From: Pseudomonas delhiensis
GTDB taxonomy: Bacteria > Pseudomonadota > Gammaproteobacteria > Pseudomonadales > Pseudomonadaceae
DNA: 64,000 bases
Direction of reading: 5' to 3'
NCBI RefSeq assembly: GCF_900187975.1
Contig: NZ_FZPC01000007.1
Coordinates: 1-64,000 of the forward strand
Shown: positions 1-8,810 of the stretch, in pieces
How the letters are laid out: every line of letters begins with the position of its first letter
Numbering within the stretch: position 1 is the first letter of the stretch
Program-made: the position numbers and the translations under genes
The notes under the pieces: model-generated
The model's input: only the letters and a program-made list of their open reading frames with translations
What the model was told of the DNA's origin: nothing
The model's database searches: none

Positions 1-751
1 GGCCCAGCCAGGCGGCGAACTGTCGCCCCGAGCGGAACTGCCGCGCATCGCCTGCCGACGCCACCAGCGCACTGGCGGTGATCGGGCCCACACCCTCCAA
101 CTCCAGCAGGCGCTGGATACGGGCATCGCTGCGCACATGCTCCTGAATGGCGTCATTCAGTTGATCGATGCGCGTATCCAGCCCCTGCCACTCTTTTTTC
201 AACCCCACCAGTAGCCTGCCCATCGGCGCTGGCAGTCGGCCGTGCTCTCCCTTGATGACGGCTTCCAGTAGCTCAGCCGCCGCTGCCCGCCCACGGCGGC
301 TGGTCACCAGGCCGAACTCGGCAAGCAAGCCATGGATCTCGTTGACCAGGGCCGTGCGCGCACGGACCAGACGGCTACGGATGCGGTGCACCGCCTGAAT
401 GGCTTGCTGCTCCGGATTCTTCACCGGCACGAAACGCATGCTCGGGCGGCTGGCCGCCTCACAGATCGCTTCGGCGTCGTGGGCATCGTGCTTGTCGCCC
501 TTGACGTAGGGTTTGACGAACTGCGGGGCGATCAGACGGACCTCGTGTCCCAGCTGGCGCAGTTCGCGCGCCCAGTAGTGCGCACTGCCACAGGCCTCCA
601 TCGCCACCAGGCATGGCGCCAACTGGCGGAAGAAATCCTGGACCTTGTCGCGCTTGAGCTGGCGACGGCACACCACCTGTTCATGGCTGTCGACCGCGTG
701 CACCTGGAAGACTTGTTTTGCCAGATCCAAGCCAATGCGTTTAATGTTCAT
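1..751 (-). CDS. IS110/IS1111-family transposase, C-terminus beyond window
   Basis: The gene encodes a DEDD recombinase that moves the insertion sequence, in this family probably guided by an element-encoded bridge RNA. It reads open for 250 codons from ATG at 751 to the window edge. The N-terminal RuvC-like domain (about residues 4-160) shows the expected acidic residues: Asp9 in GLDLAK, Glu52 in MEACG, and Asp89/Asp92 in KHDAHDAEA. The C-terminal Transposase_20 domain begins around residue 220 with ELEGVGPITASAL and is cut off, including its catalytic serine. A strong ribosome site, GGAGGGGGAG, lies a few bases before the ATG. There is no frameshift in the visible part, so the gene looks intact up to the edge. 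Confidence 0.9.
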   Translation of the reverse strand, partial: MNIKRIGLDLAKQVFQVHAVDSHEQVVCRRQLKRDKVQDFFRQLAPCLVAMEACGSAHYWARELRQLGHEVRLIAPQFVKPYVKGDKHDAHDAEAICEAASRPSMRFVPVKNPEQQAIQAVHRIRSRLVRARTALVNEIHGLLAEFGLVTSRRGRAAAAELLEAVIKGEHGRLPAPMGRLLVGLKKEWQGLDTRIDQLNDAIQEHVRSDARIQRLLELEGVGPITASALVASAGDARQFRSGRQFAAWLG

Positions 752-824
752 CGTGACTCCCCCTCCGGGACTGTTGCCAACACATCAGTCTGGCACCTAG
801 ATGCCGTAGGAGGGAGGAGTCCAT
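1..824 (-). mobile_element. IS110-family (IS1111-like) insertion sequence, truncated by window edge
   Basis: The transposase gene starts at 751 and reads leftward out of the window, so only the promoter-proximal end of the element is present. About 70-90 bp separate the start codon from the probable left end. A candidate terminal sequence, read toward the transposase, is GGACTCCTCCC near 812-822. A related inverted form, GGGGGAGTC, lies just before the start codon. A non-coding leader this short fits the IS1111 subgroup better than classical IS110, because IS110-type elements carry their long bridge-RNA region upstream of the gene and IS1111-type elements carry it downstream. The exact boundary is inferred, not proven. 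The element sits directly beyond the transcription terminator of the mexAB-oprM operon. Confidence 0.7.
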
Positions 825-828
825 TTCA

Positions 829-857
829 TTGCCCTACGCCATTCCCCTACCCGCGCC
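829..857. repeat. REP-like remnant between insertion sequence and oprM terminator
   Basis: The segment contains CGCCATTCCCCT followed by a CGCGCCTAC end. The same CGCCATTCCCCT occurs in the intergenic REP modules at 51836, 52056 and 52276, where it precedes GTAGGAGCGCGCC. It therefore looks like a broken REP palindrome beside the insertion sequence. Related elements in Pseudomonas are known to target REP sequences, so this may be the insertion target. The match is short and the assignment is tentative. Confidence 0.35.
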
Positions 858-862
858 TACAA

Positions 863-900
863 AAACGAAAACGCCGCCCCGAGGGGCGGCGTTTTCGTTT
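863..900 (-). terminator. Perfect-stem terminator downstream of oprM
   Basis: Two exact 18-bp complementary arms (863-880 and 883-900) flank a 2-base centre. The GC core CGCCGCCCC is bracketed by A and T runs, so it can end transcription in both directions. It lies 10 bp beyond the oprM stop codon and separates the efflux operon from the insertion sequence. Confidence 0.85.
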
Positions 901-910
901 GGCCGTGGCC

Positions 911-2359
911 TCAGCCCTTGGGCTGCGGCTTCGACTGCTTCTGCGCGGTGCTTTCCTGCCAGCCGCCGCCGAGCGCCTTGTACAGGTTCACCTCGCTGGT
1001 GAGCTGGTTCAGGCGGTCGGTGATCAGCTGCTGCTGGGCGCTGAACAGCGAGCGCTGGGCGTCGAGCAGGGTCAGGTAGTTGTCCACGCCAGTGCGGTAG
1101 CGCTTCTCGGCCAGGCGGTAGTAGTCCTCGCTGGCCTTGACCAGGGCCCGCTGGGCGGTCAGCTGGTCGCCGTAGGTGCCCCGTGCGGCCAGGCCGTCGG
1201 CGACTTCCGAGAAGGCGGTCTGGATGGCCTTCTCGTACTGCGCGACGTAGATGTTCTTCTGCACCTTGGCCAGGTCCAGGCTGGCCTTCAGGCTGCCGGC
1301 GTTGAAGATCGGCAGGCTGATGGACGGCTTGAACAGCCAGGTGCCGGAACCCGCGTCGAACAGGCCGGACAGGTCCGGGCTCAGGCTGCCGGCGTTGGCG
1401 GTCAGGCTGATGCTCGGGAAGAACGCGGCGCGCGCCGCGCCTATGTTGGCGTTGGCCGCCTTGAGCTGGTGCTCGGCCTCGAGCACGTCCGGGCGCCGCT
1501 GCAGCAGGTCCGAGGGCAGCCCGGCCGGCACCTGGGCCAGCACCTGCTGCTCCAGGTCCATGCCCTGCGGCAGGTCGGCCGGCACGCCGCTGCCCAGCAG
1601 CAGGGTCAGGGCGTTCTGGTCCTGGGCCACCAGGCGGGTGTACTGCGCCAGGGTCGCCCGCGCGCTTTCCACCGAGGTCTGCGCCTGGCGCAGGTCCAGG
1701 GCCGAGGCCACGCCGACCTCGTTGCTGCGCTTGGTCAGGTCGTAGGTCTTCTGGTAGGTGGCCAGGGTGTCGCGGGTCAGCTGCAGCTGGGCCTGGTCGG
1801 CGCGCAGCGTCAGGTAGGCGTTGGCGACGTTGGCCACCAGCGCGGTCTGGGTGCTGCGGCGCGCTTCCTCGGTGGCCAGGTACTGCTCCAGGGCCTGGTC
1901 GCGCAGGCTGCGCAGGCGGCCGAACAGGTCCACTTCCCAGGCGGTGACGCCCAGGGTGGCGCCGTACTGGCTGCTGATCATGTCGTTGCCGGTGGTCGAC
2001 ACCCGCTCCGGCAGGCGCTGGCGCGAGCCGCTCACGTCGGCGCTCACCGCCGGGAACAGCTCGGCGCGCTGGATGCGGTACTGCGCCTGGTAGGCCTCGA
2101 CGTTCAGCGCGGCGACGCGCAGGTCGCGGTTGTTGTCCAGGGCCACTTCGACCAGGCGACGCAGCTGCGGGTCGCTGAAGAAGCTCTGCCAGTCGAGGTC
2201 GGCGGCGGCGCTCGCGCCGCCGCCCTGGGCGCCGGCATAGGCCGGGCCCTGGGGGTAGGCCTGGGCTACCGGCGCCTCGGGGCGCTGGTAGTCCGGGATC
2301 AGCGAGCAGCCGGACAGCGCGGCGGTCGCCAGGGCCAGGCTGAGTAAGGACTTTCTCAT
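911..2359 (-). CDS. oprM: Outer membrane efflux channel OprM
   Basis: This is the trimeric outer-membrane channel of the MexAB-OprM multidrug pump, forming the exit duct across periplasm and outer membrane. The 482-residue protein starts with a lipoprotein signal whose lipobox LSGC puts the acylated cysteine at residue 18. Two tandem OEP (TolC-like) repeats follow. The stretches [29 protein letters not shown] and [15 protein letters not shown] match P. aeruginosa OprM closely. The start lies one base past the mexB stop, so translation is coupled, and the gene is last in mexA-mexB-oprM. A terminator follows. OprM can also serve other RND pumps such as MexXY; whether it does so here cannot be read from the window. 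Confidence 0.97.
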   Translation of the reverse strand: MRKSLLSLALATAALSGCSLIPDYQRPEAPVAQAYPQGPAYAGAQGGGASAAADLDWQSFFSDPQLRRLVEVALDNNRDLRVAALNVEAYQAQYRIQRAELFPAVSADVSGSRQRLPERVSTTGNDMISSQYGATLGVTAWEVDLFGRLRSLRDQALEQYLATEEARRSTQTALVANVANAYLTLRADQAQLQLTRDTLATYQKTYDLTKRSNEVGVASALDLRQAQTSVESARATLAQYTRLVAQDQNALTLLLGSGVPADLPQGMDLEQQVLAQVPAGLPSDLLQRRPDVLEAEHQLKAANANIGAARAAFFPSISLTANAGSLSPDLSGLFDAGSGTWLFKPSISLPIFNAGSLKASLDLAKVQKNIYVAQYEKAIQTAFSEVADGLAARGTYGDQLTAQRALVKASEDYYRLAEKRYRTGVDNYLTLLDAQRSLFSAQQQLITDRLNQLTSEVNLYKALGGGWQESTAQKQSKPQPKG

Positions 2360-2360
2360 A

Positions 2361-5300
2361 TCAATGCCCCTTCTCGGTGGTCGCCTGTTGCTTGGACGCC
2401 TTGTCCTTGAACAGGGTACTGACCACCACGTAGAACAACGGCACCCAGAAGATCGCCAGCACGGTCGCGGTGACCATGCCGCCGATCACCCCGGTACCGA
2501 TGGCGTGCTGGCTGCCGGAGCCGGCGCCGCTGGAGATCGCCAGCGGCACCACGCCGAGGATGAACGCCAGCGAGGTCATGACGATCGGGCGCAGACGCAT
2601 GCGGCAGGCCTCGATGGCCGCGTCGACGATGTGCTTGCCCTCGCGCTCGTGCAGTTCCTTGGCGAACTCCACGATGAGGATGGCGTTCTTCGCCGACAGG
2701 CCGATGGTGGTGAGCAGGCCGACCTTGAAGAACACGTCGTTGGACAGCCCGCGCATCGAGGTGGCCAGCAGCGCGCCGATGATCCCCAGGGGCACCACCA
2801 GCATCACCGAGAACGGGATCGACCAGCTCTCGTACAGCGCCGCCAGGCAGAGGAACACCACGATGGCCGAGAGCACGAACAGCGAGGTGGTCTGCGAGCC
2901 GGCCAGGCGTTCCTCGTAGGACAGGCCGGTCCAGGAGTAGCCGATGCCCTTGGGCAGTTGCTGGACGATCTCTTCCACCGCCGCCATGGCCTCGCCGGTA
3001 CTGCGGCCGGGGGCCGGCTCACCGAGGATTTCCATGGCCGGCACGCCGTTGTAGCGCGCCAGCTTCGGCGAGCCGTAGGTCCACTTGCCGGTGGCGAAGG
3101 CGGTGAAGGGCACCATCTCGCCACTGGCGTTGCGTACGTACCACTTGGCCAGGTCTTCCGGGCTCATGCGCGCCCCGGGCTCGCCCTGGGCGTACACCTT
3201 CTTCACCCGGCCGCGGTCGATGAAGTCGTTGATGTACTTCGAACCCCAGGCGATGGAAATGGTGCTGTTGATGTCCGCCAGCGAAACGCCCAGCGCGCTG
3301 GCCTTCTCGTCGTCGATCAGCAGCTGGTACTGCGGCTCGTCGTTCAGGCCGTTGGGGCGCACGCGCTGCAGCACGGGGTTCTGCGCGGCGAGCTGGAGGA
3401 ACTTGTTGCGCGCCTGCATCAGCGCCTCGTGGCCGACGCCGGCCTGGTCCTGCAGGTAGATGTCGAAGCCGGTGGCGTTGCCCAGCTCCAGCACCGCCGG
3501 CGGGGCGAAGGCGAAGACCATCGCGTCCTTGATGCTGAAGAAGTAGTGCTGGGCGCGGTCGGCCACGGCGAACACGCTGTTCTCCGAGCCCGGGCGCTCT
3601 TCCCAGGGCTTCATCATGATGAAGGCCATGCCCGAGCTCTGGCCGCGGCCGGCGAAGTTGAAACCGGTGACGGTGAACACCGAGTTGACCGCCTGGCCTT
3701 CCTTGTCCAGCAGGTACTCGCGCATGTGGTCGACCACCTTCTGCGTACGCTCGGCGGAGGAACCCGGCGGCGTCTGCACCTGGGCGAAGAGCACGCCCTG
3801 GTCCTCGTCGGGGAGGAAGGCAGTGGGGATGCGGGTGAACAGCCAGGCCATGCCGATGACGATCACCACGTACAGCAGCAGGTACGGCGAGCGGTGCTTG
3901 AGGATCGAGGTGACGCCGCGCTCGTAGCCGTGGGTGGTGTCGATGAACTTGCGGTTGAACCAGCCGAAGAAGCCGCGCTTGTGCTCGCCGTGGTCGCCCT
4001 TGGCGATGGGCTTGAGCATGGTGGCGCACAGCGCCGGGGTGAGGATCAGCGCCACCAGCACCGACAGGGCCATGGCCGAGACGATGGTGATGGAGAACTG
4101 CCGGTAGATCACCCCGGTGGAGCCGCCGAAGAAGGCCATCGGCAGGAACACCGCGGAGAGCACCATGGCGATGCCCACCAGCGCGCCCTGGATCTGCCCC
4201 ATGGACTTGCGCGCCGCTTCCTTGGGCGGCAGGCCTTCCTCGGCCATCACCCGTTCGACGTTCTCCACCACCACGATGGCGTCGTCCACCAGCAGGCCGA
4301 TGGCCAATACCATGCCGAACATGGTCAGGGTGTTGATCGAGAAGCCGAACGCCGCCAGCACGCCAAAGGTACCCAGCAGCACCACCGGTACGGCGATGGT
4401 CGGGATCAGCGTGGCGCGGAAGTTCTGCAGGAACAGGTACATCACCAGGAACACGAGGAGGATCGCCTCGCCCAGGGTCTTGACCACTTCATGGATGGAA
4501 GCGGAGACCACCGGGGTGGTGTCGTACGGGTAGACCACCTTCATGCCCTCGGGCATGAACTCCTGCAGGCGGCCGATGGTGGCGCGGATCGCCTTGGCGG
4601 TGTCCAGCGCGTTGGCGCCGGTGGCCAGCTTGATGGCGATACCCGAGGCCGGCTTGCCGTTGAACTGCGCGTTGATGCTGTAGTCCTGGCCGCCGAGCGC
4701 CACACGGGCGACGTCCTTCAGGCGCACCTGGGAGCCGTCGGTGTTGACCTTGAGCAGGATGTCGCCGAACTGCTCGGCGGTCTGCAGGCGGGTCTTGCCG
4801 ATGATGGTCGCGTTGAGCTGCTGCCCCGGCAACGCGGGCAAGCCGCCCAACTGGCCGGAGGAGATCTGCACGTTCTGCGCCTGCACCGCGGTGACGATGT
4901 CGTTGGGCGTCAGCTGGTAGCTGTTGAGCTTGGCCGGGTCCAGCCAGATGCGCATGGCGTACTGCGAACCGAACACCTGGAAGTCGCCCACGCCCGCGGT
5001 CCGCGACAGCGGGTCCTGGATGTTGGAGACGATGTAGTTCGACAGGTCTTCCTTGGTCATGCTGCCGTCTTCGGAGACGATGCCGACGACCATCAGGAAG
5101 TTCTTCACCGCCTTGGTCACGCGGATGCCCTGCTGCTGCACTTCCTGCGGCAACAGCGGCGTGGCCAGCTGCAGCTTGTTCTGCACCTGGACCTGGGCGA
5201 TGTCCGGGCTGGCGCCCTGGTCGAAGGTCACGGTGATGGTCATGCTGCCGTCGGCGTTGCTCTCCGAGGAGATGTAGCGCAGATGGTCGAGACCGTTCAT

Positions 5301-5504
5301 CTGCTGCTCGATCACCTGGACCACCGTGTCCTGCACGGTTTCCGCGGAGGCGCCCGGGTAGCTCACCTGGATGGCGATCGCCGGCGGGGCGATGGCCGGG
5401 TACTGGTTCACCGGCAGCGAGAGGATCGACAACCCGCCCGCCAGCATGATCACCAGGGCTATAACCCAGGCGAAGATAGGCCGGTCAATGAAAAACTTCG
5501 ACAT
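2361..5504 (-). CDS. mexB: RND multidrug efflux transporter MexB
   Basis: This is the inner-membrane proton/drug antiporter of the MexAB-OprM pump. It captures drugs from the periplasm and outer leaflet. At 1047 residues it has the family length (P. aeruginosa MexB is 1046). It opens with [16 protein letters not shown], the first membrane helix. The proton-relay pair Asp-Asp is present in [13 protein letters not shown] (transmembrane helix 4). The second half repeats the fold and carries the helix-10 lysine in [13 protein letters not shown]. Twelve membrane helices and two large periplasmic loops are expected. The gene starts 15 bp after mexA and ends one base before oprM, in one operon under MexR. 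Almost every segment resembles P. aeruginosa MexB. Confidence 0.98.
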   Translation of the reverse strand: MSKFFIDRPIFAWVIALVIMLAGGLSILSLPVNQYPAIAPPAIAIQVSYPGASAETVQDTVVQVIEQQMNGLDHLRYISSESNADGSMTITVTFDQGASPDIAQVQVQNKLQLATPLLPQEVQQQGIRVTKAVKNFLMVVGIVSEDGSMTKEDLSNYIVSNIQDPLSRTAGVGDFQVFGSQYAMRIWLDPAKLNSYQLTPNDIVTAVQAQNVQISSGQLGGLPALPGQQLNATIIGKTRLQTAEQFGDILLKVNTDGSQVRLKDVARVALGGQDYSINAQFNGKPASGIAIKLATGANALDTAKAIRATIGRLQEFMPEGMKVVYPYDTTPVVSASIHEVVKTLGEAILLVFLVMYLFLQNFRATLIPTIAVPVVLLGTFGVLAAFGFSINTLTMFGMVLAIGLLVDDAIVVVENVERVMAEEGLPPKEAARKSMGQIQGALVGIAMVLSAVFLPMAFFGGSTGVIYRQFSITIVSAMALSVLVALILTPALCATMLKPIAKGDHGEHKRGFFGWFNRKFIDTTHGYERGVTSILKHRSPYLLLYVVIVIGMAWLFTRIPTAFLPDEDQGVLFAQVQTPPGSSAERTQKVVDHMREYLLDKEGQAVNSVFTVTGFNFAGRGQSSGMAFIMMKPWEERPGSENSVFAVADRAQHYFFSIKDAMVFAFAPPAVLELGNATGFDIYLQDQAGVGHEALMQARNKFLQLAAQNPVLQRVRPNGLNDEPQYQLLIDDEKASALGVSLADINSTISIAWGSKYINDFIDRGRVKKVYAQGEPGARMSPEDLAKWYVRNASGEMVPFTAFATGKWTYGSPKLARYNGVPAMEILGEPAPGRSTGEAMAAVEEIVQQLPKGIGYSWTGLSYEERLAGSQTTSLFVLSAIVVFLCLAALYESWSIPFSVMLVVPLGIIGALLATSMRGLSNDVFFKVGLLTTIGLSAKNAILIVEFAKELHEREGKHIVDAAIEACRMRLRPIVMTSLAFILGVVPLAISSGAGSGSQHAIGTGVIGGMVTATVLAIFWVPLFYVVVSTLFKDKASKQQATTEKGH

Positions 5505-5519
5505 TGCGAAACCCCTTGG

Positions 5520-6668
5520 TTAACCCTGGCTGTCCGAGGCGGCGGACGTGCCGGCCTCGGGCGCGGGGGCGACGTTCTTCGCCGGCACGGCCTTGGCCTG
5601 GGCGCCGGGCTGGACGTACTGCAGGCCCTCGGTGATCAGGCGGTCGCCGGGCTTGAGGCCCTCGGTGACCAGCCAGTAGGCGCCCACGGTGCGGTCGGTC
5701 TTGATGTTGCGCAGCTCGACCTTGTCGTCGGCGCCCAGCACCAGGGCGGTGGGCTGGCCGCGCAGGTCGCGGGTGACGCCCTGCTGGGGCGCGAGGATGG
5801 CCTTGTCCTTCACCCCTTCCTGCAGCACGGCATGCACGAACATGCCCGGCAGCAGCTCATGCCTGGGGTTGGGGAACACGGCGCGGACGGTCACCGAGCC
5901 GGTGCCCTGGTCCACCGAGACCTCGGAGAACTCCAGCTTGCCTTCCAGCGGGTAGGCCGAACCGTCCTCGAGGAACAGCTTGACCTTGGCGGCGTTGTCG
6001 CCGGCCTTCTGCAGGTTGCCGGCGGCCAGCTCGCGGCGCAGGCGCAGCAGCGCGGTGGACGGCTGGGTGACGTCGACGTAGATGGGGTCGAGCTGCTGCA
6101 CGGTGGCCATCGCGGTGGCCTGGCCGTTGGTCACCAGCGCGCCCTCGGTCACCGCCGAGCGGCCGATGCGCCCGGAGATGGGCGACAGCACCTTGGTGTA
6201 GCGCAGGTTGATCTGCGCCTGGTCCACCGCGGCCTTGGCCTGCAGCGCGGCAGCCTGGGCATCGGCGTACTGCTGCTTGCTCACCGCCTCGTCGGCCACC
6301 AGCAGCTTGTAGCGCTCGGCCTGCTGCTGGGTGGACATCAGGTTGGCCTTGGCGCTCTGGTAGGTGGCTTCGTAGGTGGCCGGGTCGATCTGGTACAGCT
6401 GCTGGCCTTCCTTGACGTCGCTGCCTTCCTTGAAGAGGCGCTTGAGAATGATGCCGTTGACCTGCGGACGTACCTCGGCCACGCGGAACGCCGTGGTGCG
6501 ACCGGGCAGCTCGGTGCTCAGCGGCACCGTCTGGGCCTGCAGGGTCACCACCCCGACCTCCGGGATCTGCGCCTGCTGCGGGGCCTCGTTCTTGCCGCAG
6601 GCGGCAAGGGTCGCCATGGCGACGAGCAGGGCGCAGGCCAGGGCGCGCTTGGCTGGCGTTCGTTGCAT
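5520..6668 (-). CDS. mexA: Membrane fusion lipoprotein MexA
   Basis: This is the periplasmic adaptor that links MexB to OprM. I place the start at the ATG at 6668 rather than 22 codons upstream, because the N-terminus MQRTPAKRAL then matches P. aeruginosa MexA and GAGGA sits 8-10 bases before it. The 382-residue product has a lipoprotein signal with lipobox LAAC. After it come the beta-barrel/lipoyl half-motifs (RPQVNGIILKRLFKEGSDV, LSPISGRIGRSAVTEGALV) flanking an alpha-helical hairpin at roughly residues 95-160. The first gene of mexA-mexB-oprM, it is divergent from mexR. The 268-bp gap between them holds the MexR operator. The C-terminal tail is Ala/Ser-rich and less conserved. Confidence 0.97.
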   Translation of the reverse strand: MQRTPAKRALACALLVAMATLAACGKNEAPQQAQIPEVGVVTLQAQTVPLSTELPGRTTAFRVAEVRPQVNGIILKRLFKEGSDVKEGQQLYQIDPATYEATYQSAKANLMSTQQQAERYKLLVADEAVSKQQYADAQAAALQAKAAVDQAQINLRYTKVLSPISGRIGRSAVTEGALVTNGQATAMATVQQLDPIYVDVTQPSTALLRLRRELAAGNLQKAGDNAAKVKLFLEDGSAYPLEGKLEFSEVSVDQGTGSVTVRAVFPNPRHELLPGMFVHAVLQEGVKDKAILAPQQGVTRDLRGQPTALVLGADDKVELRNIKTDRTVGAYWLVTEGLKPGDRLITEGLQYVQPGAQAKAVPAKNVAPAPEAGTSAASDSQG

Positions 6669-6858
6669 ATCGTTGTCCTCGTAAGCGAAAGCATCCGGCA
6701 CCACGGCAGGCAGCCGGGCCGGAAAGGCTGGCAAAATACTTACATTCAGGTTTGTTTGTAAACGTCCGAAAGATCTGTCAGAAAAGCACTGAAACGTTTT
6801 AGCCGATGGCTGATAGTTTCCTGCTGTCTCCGGTCAGGCGTGAGCGGCTTGTTATAAA

Positions 6859-6873
6859 GTTGATAGCGTCAAC
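6859..6873. promoter_or_regulatory. MexR operator palindrome in the mexR-mexA intergenic region
   Basis: GTTGA, a 5-base spacer and TCAAC form a perfect dyad, matching the GTTGA-containing MexR boxes of P. aeruginosa. On the plus strand it lies between TTGTTA (6849-6854) and TAAAAT (6874-6879), a plausible but widely spaced promoter pair. MexR bound here would block mexR and probably the divergent mexA promoter. Only one clear full palindrome was found; P. aeruginosa has two adjacent sites. Confidence 0.75.
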
Positions 6874-6936
6874 TAAAATAAGGAAAATGAATCGGCCGAT
6901 CAATCGGCTTTACATTCCGTTTACCCCGTCCAGGCC

Positions 6937-7380
6937 ATGACCCGCCCCGTGAACCCCGACCTGCCACAGAACCTGATGGCGCTCTTCGAGCATCTGCGCA
7001 CCCAATTGCAGATGGGCCTGCACGCCCAGGGCATCGACCTGGCGCCGCCGGACATCCGCCTGCTGGAACTGATCGGCGAGGCCGAGGGCCTCAACCTGCA
7101 GGACGTCGGCCGGCAGATGTGCCGCGACAAGGCGCTGATCACCCGCAAGGTCCGCGAGATGGAGAGCCGCGGCCTGGTGCGGCGCGAGCGCAACCCGGGG
7201 GACCAGCGCAGTTTCCAGCTGTTCCTCACCGAGGCCGGCAAGGTCGTTCACGCACAGGCACAGGCCATTCTGGCACGCACCCATGACAGCCTCTTTGCAC
7301 CACTGGACGCCGACGAGCAACGCTGCATGGCGCAGCTGCTGCAACGCTGCCTGGACGCCCAGCAGGAACTGCCCCGCTAA
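6937..7380 (+). CDS. mexR: MarR-family repressor MexR
   Basis: MexR represses mexAB-oprM and its own gene as a winged-helix dimer. The 147-residue protein has the same length as P. aeruginosa MexR. It shares the DNA-recognition segment LGLNLQD-type helix through [14 protein letters not shown] and the wing [17 protein letters not shown]. Cys62 is present, but residue 30 is alanine where P. aeruginosa has the redox-sensing Cys30. Cys138 is kept and Cys130 is an additional cysteine. The ribosome site is weak (CCAGG before the ATG), consistent with low repressor dose. It is divergent from mexA across a 268-bp regulatory region with a MexR palindrome. Confidence 0.96.
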   Translation: MTRPVNPDLPQNLMALFEHLRTQLQMGLHAQGIDLAPPDIRLLELIGEAEGLNLQDVGRQMCRDKALITRKVREMESRGLVRRERNPGDQRSFQLFLTEAGKVVHAQAQAILARTHDSLFAPLDADEQRCMAQLLQRCLDAQQELPR

Positions 7381-7409
7381 CGAAAGCGCCGGCTTGCGCC
7401 GGCGTTTCG
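7381..7409. terminator. Bidirectional terminator between mexR and yceI
   Basis: CGAAAGCGCCGGC and GCCGGCGTTTCG pair around a TT centre, with an A-rich side and a T-rich side. It begins right after the mexR stop and lies 14 bp before the end of the convergent YceI gene, so it can serve both. Confidence 0.75.
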
Positions 7410-7422
7410 CTGCAACCGCGTC

Positions 7423-7998
7423 TTATTGACGCACACCCTCCACCGACAGCGTCAGCTCGACTTCCTGGGAAGCCGGGCCGAGGTCGCGCTGGATGTTGAA
7501 GTCCTTCAGCTTCAGCGTGGTGGTGCCGAGGAAGCCGGCGCGGTAGCCGCCCCACGGATCGTCGCCCTGGCCGATCAGCTCGGCCTTGATGGTGACCGGC
7601 TTGGTCACGCCGTTGAGGGTCAGGTTGCCGCTGATCTCGGCGTTCTTGCCATCGGCCTTCACACCGGTGGACTCGAAGGTCGCGGTGGGGTTCTTCGAGA
7701 CGTTCAGGAAGTCGCCGCTGCGCAGGTGCTTGTCACGCTCGGCGTGGTTGGTGTTCACGCTGTTGGTGTTGATGGTCACCTTGACCTTGTCGGCGGCCGG
7801 GTTCTTCTCGTCGAAGGTGAAGGCGCCGTCGAAGTCGTCGAAGCGGCCGTACAGCCAGCTGTAGCCCAGGTGCTTGATGCGGAACTCGATGAAGGCGTGC
7901 TGGCCTTCCTTGTCGATCTTGTAGTCGGCGGCCATGGCCTGGCCGGCGCTGAACAGGGCGGTACCCAGGGCCAGGGCGGCGAAAGTCTTCTTCAGCAT
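7423..7998 (-). CDS. Periplasmic YceI-family lipid-binding protein
   Basis: YceI proteins are small periplasmic lipocalin-like beta-barrels that bind isoprenoid lipids. The P. aeruginosa counterpart in this position is PA0423 (PasP). The start at 7998 gives [19 protein letters not shown], a signal peptide cleaved after AMA, and it has GGAGATCACC in front. The mature part holds family motifs such as [32 protein letters not shown] and the closing VELTLSVEG. Total length is 191 residues. It begins 28 bp after a cytochrome b561 gene on the same strand. That pairing is common and suggests a shared redox or quinone-related role, which remains inferred. Confidence 0.92.
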   Translation of the reverse strand: MLKKTFAALALGTALFSAGQAMAADYKIDKEGQHAFIEFRIKHLGYSWLYGRFDDFDGAFTFDEKNPAADKVKVTINTNSVNTNHAERDKHLRSGDFLNVSKNPTATFESTGVKADGKNAEISGNLTLNGVTKPVTIKAELIGQGDDPWGGYRAGFLGTTTLKLKDFNIQRDLGPASQEVELTLSVEGVRQ

Positions 7999-8026
7999 GG
8001 TGATCTCCGTATGGTGAGAGGTGGGG

Positions 8027-8581
8027 TCAATCCGTGGAACGGCCGAGCATGCGGGTGAGGGTCGCATCGCGGTCGAGGAAATGGTGCTTGAGCGCCGCCA
8101 GGGCGTGCAGCACGGCGAGGACCACCAGGGCCCAGGCCAGGTACAGGTGGATGGCGCCGGCGGTGTCGGCCTGCTCGGGCAGCCCGCTGAGGGTCGCCGG
8201 CACGTCGAACCAGCCGAACACGCTGATGGGTTTGCCCTCGGCGGTGGAAATCAGGTAGCCGGCGACGATCACCGCGACCAGCAGCCCGTACAGGGCCAGG
8301 TGGCCGAGCTTGCTGGCCTTGCGCGTCAGCGCGCCATGGTTGGCCGGGGCCGGCGGCGGCGGGCTGAGGAAACGCCAGGCGATGCGCACGATCAGGGCGA
8401 TGGCCAGCAGGATGCCGATGCTCTTGTGGATTTCCGGGGCGCGGTGGTACCAGGTGTCGTAGTAGTCCAGCTCGCGCATCCACAGGCCCAGGCCGAACAG
8501 GCCGAAGACCACCAGGGCGCTGCCCCAGTGCAGGAAGAGACTGACCAGACCGTAACGGGAGGGCGAATTACGCCATTGCAT
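8027..8581 (-). CDS. Cytochrome b561-family membrane protein
   Basis: This is a predicted inner-membrane di-heme b-type cytochrome that passes electrons between quinol and periplasmic partners. The 184-residue protein has four hydrophobic helices. Candidate heme-ligand histidines are LFLHWGSA (helix 1), EIHKSIG (helix 2), GAIHLYLAW (helix 3/4) and [11 protein letters not shown] (last helix). The start at 8581 gives [11 protein letters not shown], typical of the family. It is the upstream gene of a two-gene unit with the YceI protein. The 5' region (8582-8760) contains no other gene. The electron partner cannot be named from sequence. Confidence 0.9.
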   Translation of the reverse strand: MQWRNSPSRYGLVSLFLHWGSALVVFGLFGLGLWMRELDYYDTWYHRAPEIHKSIGILLAIALIVRIAWRFLSPPPPAPANHGALTRKASKLGHLALYGLLVAVIVAGYLISTAEGKPISVFGWFDVPATLSGLPEQADTAGAIHLYLAWALVVLAVLHALAALKHHFLDRDATLTRMLGRSTD

Positions 8582-8761
8582 CGAGAGGTTTCCTGATAAA
8601 GCCGGAGCATCAAGACTAGCGGCAAAACGATCGGATAAAAGTGGAAATTACTGCTTTGAAACATCGATTCACAAGATAGATTCGCTGGCTAATGACCATT
8701 CCAGAGCCTCCAGGGGCGTTCTACGGGATAACACCCTGGGTGCGGGAATTATTCGATGCAA

Positions 8762-8793
8762 AAGAAAAGGGGCGCCCGCGGGCGCCCCTTTCC
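8762..8793 (-). terminator. Terminator of the amine-oxidase gene
   Basis: A perfect 22-bp palindrome AGGGGCGCCC/GGGCGCCCCT is followed, on the minus strand, by a TTTTCTTTT run. It lies about 17 bp past the stop of the FAD amine-oxidase gene. The remaining gap to the cytochrome gene (8582-8760) shows no other feature. Confidence 0.85.
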
Positions 8794-8810
8794 ACGGCCG
8801 GAGCCGCGGC

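Noticed and set aside
2364..6761. 1465-codon open frame antisense to mexB and mexA
   Set aside because: MexB and MexA are unmistakable on the minus strand; the antisense product is repetitive and without motifs, as expected in high-G+C DNA.
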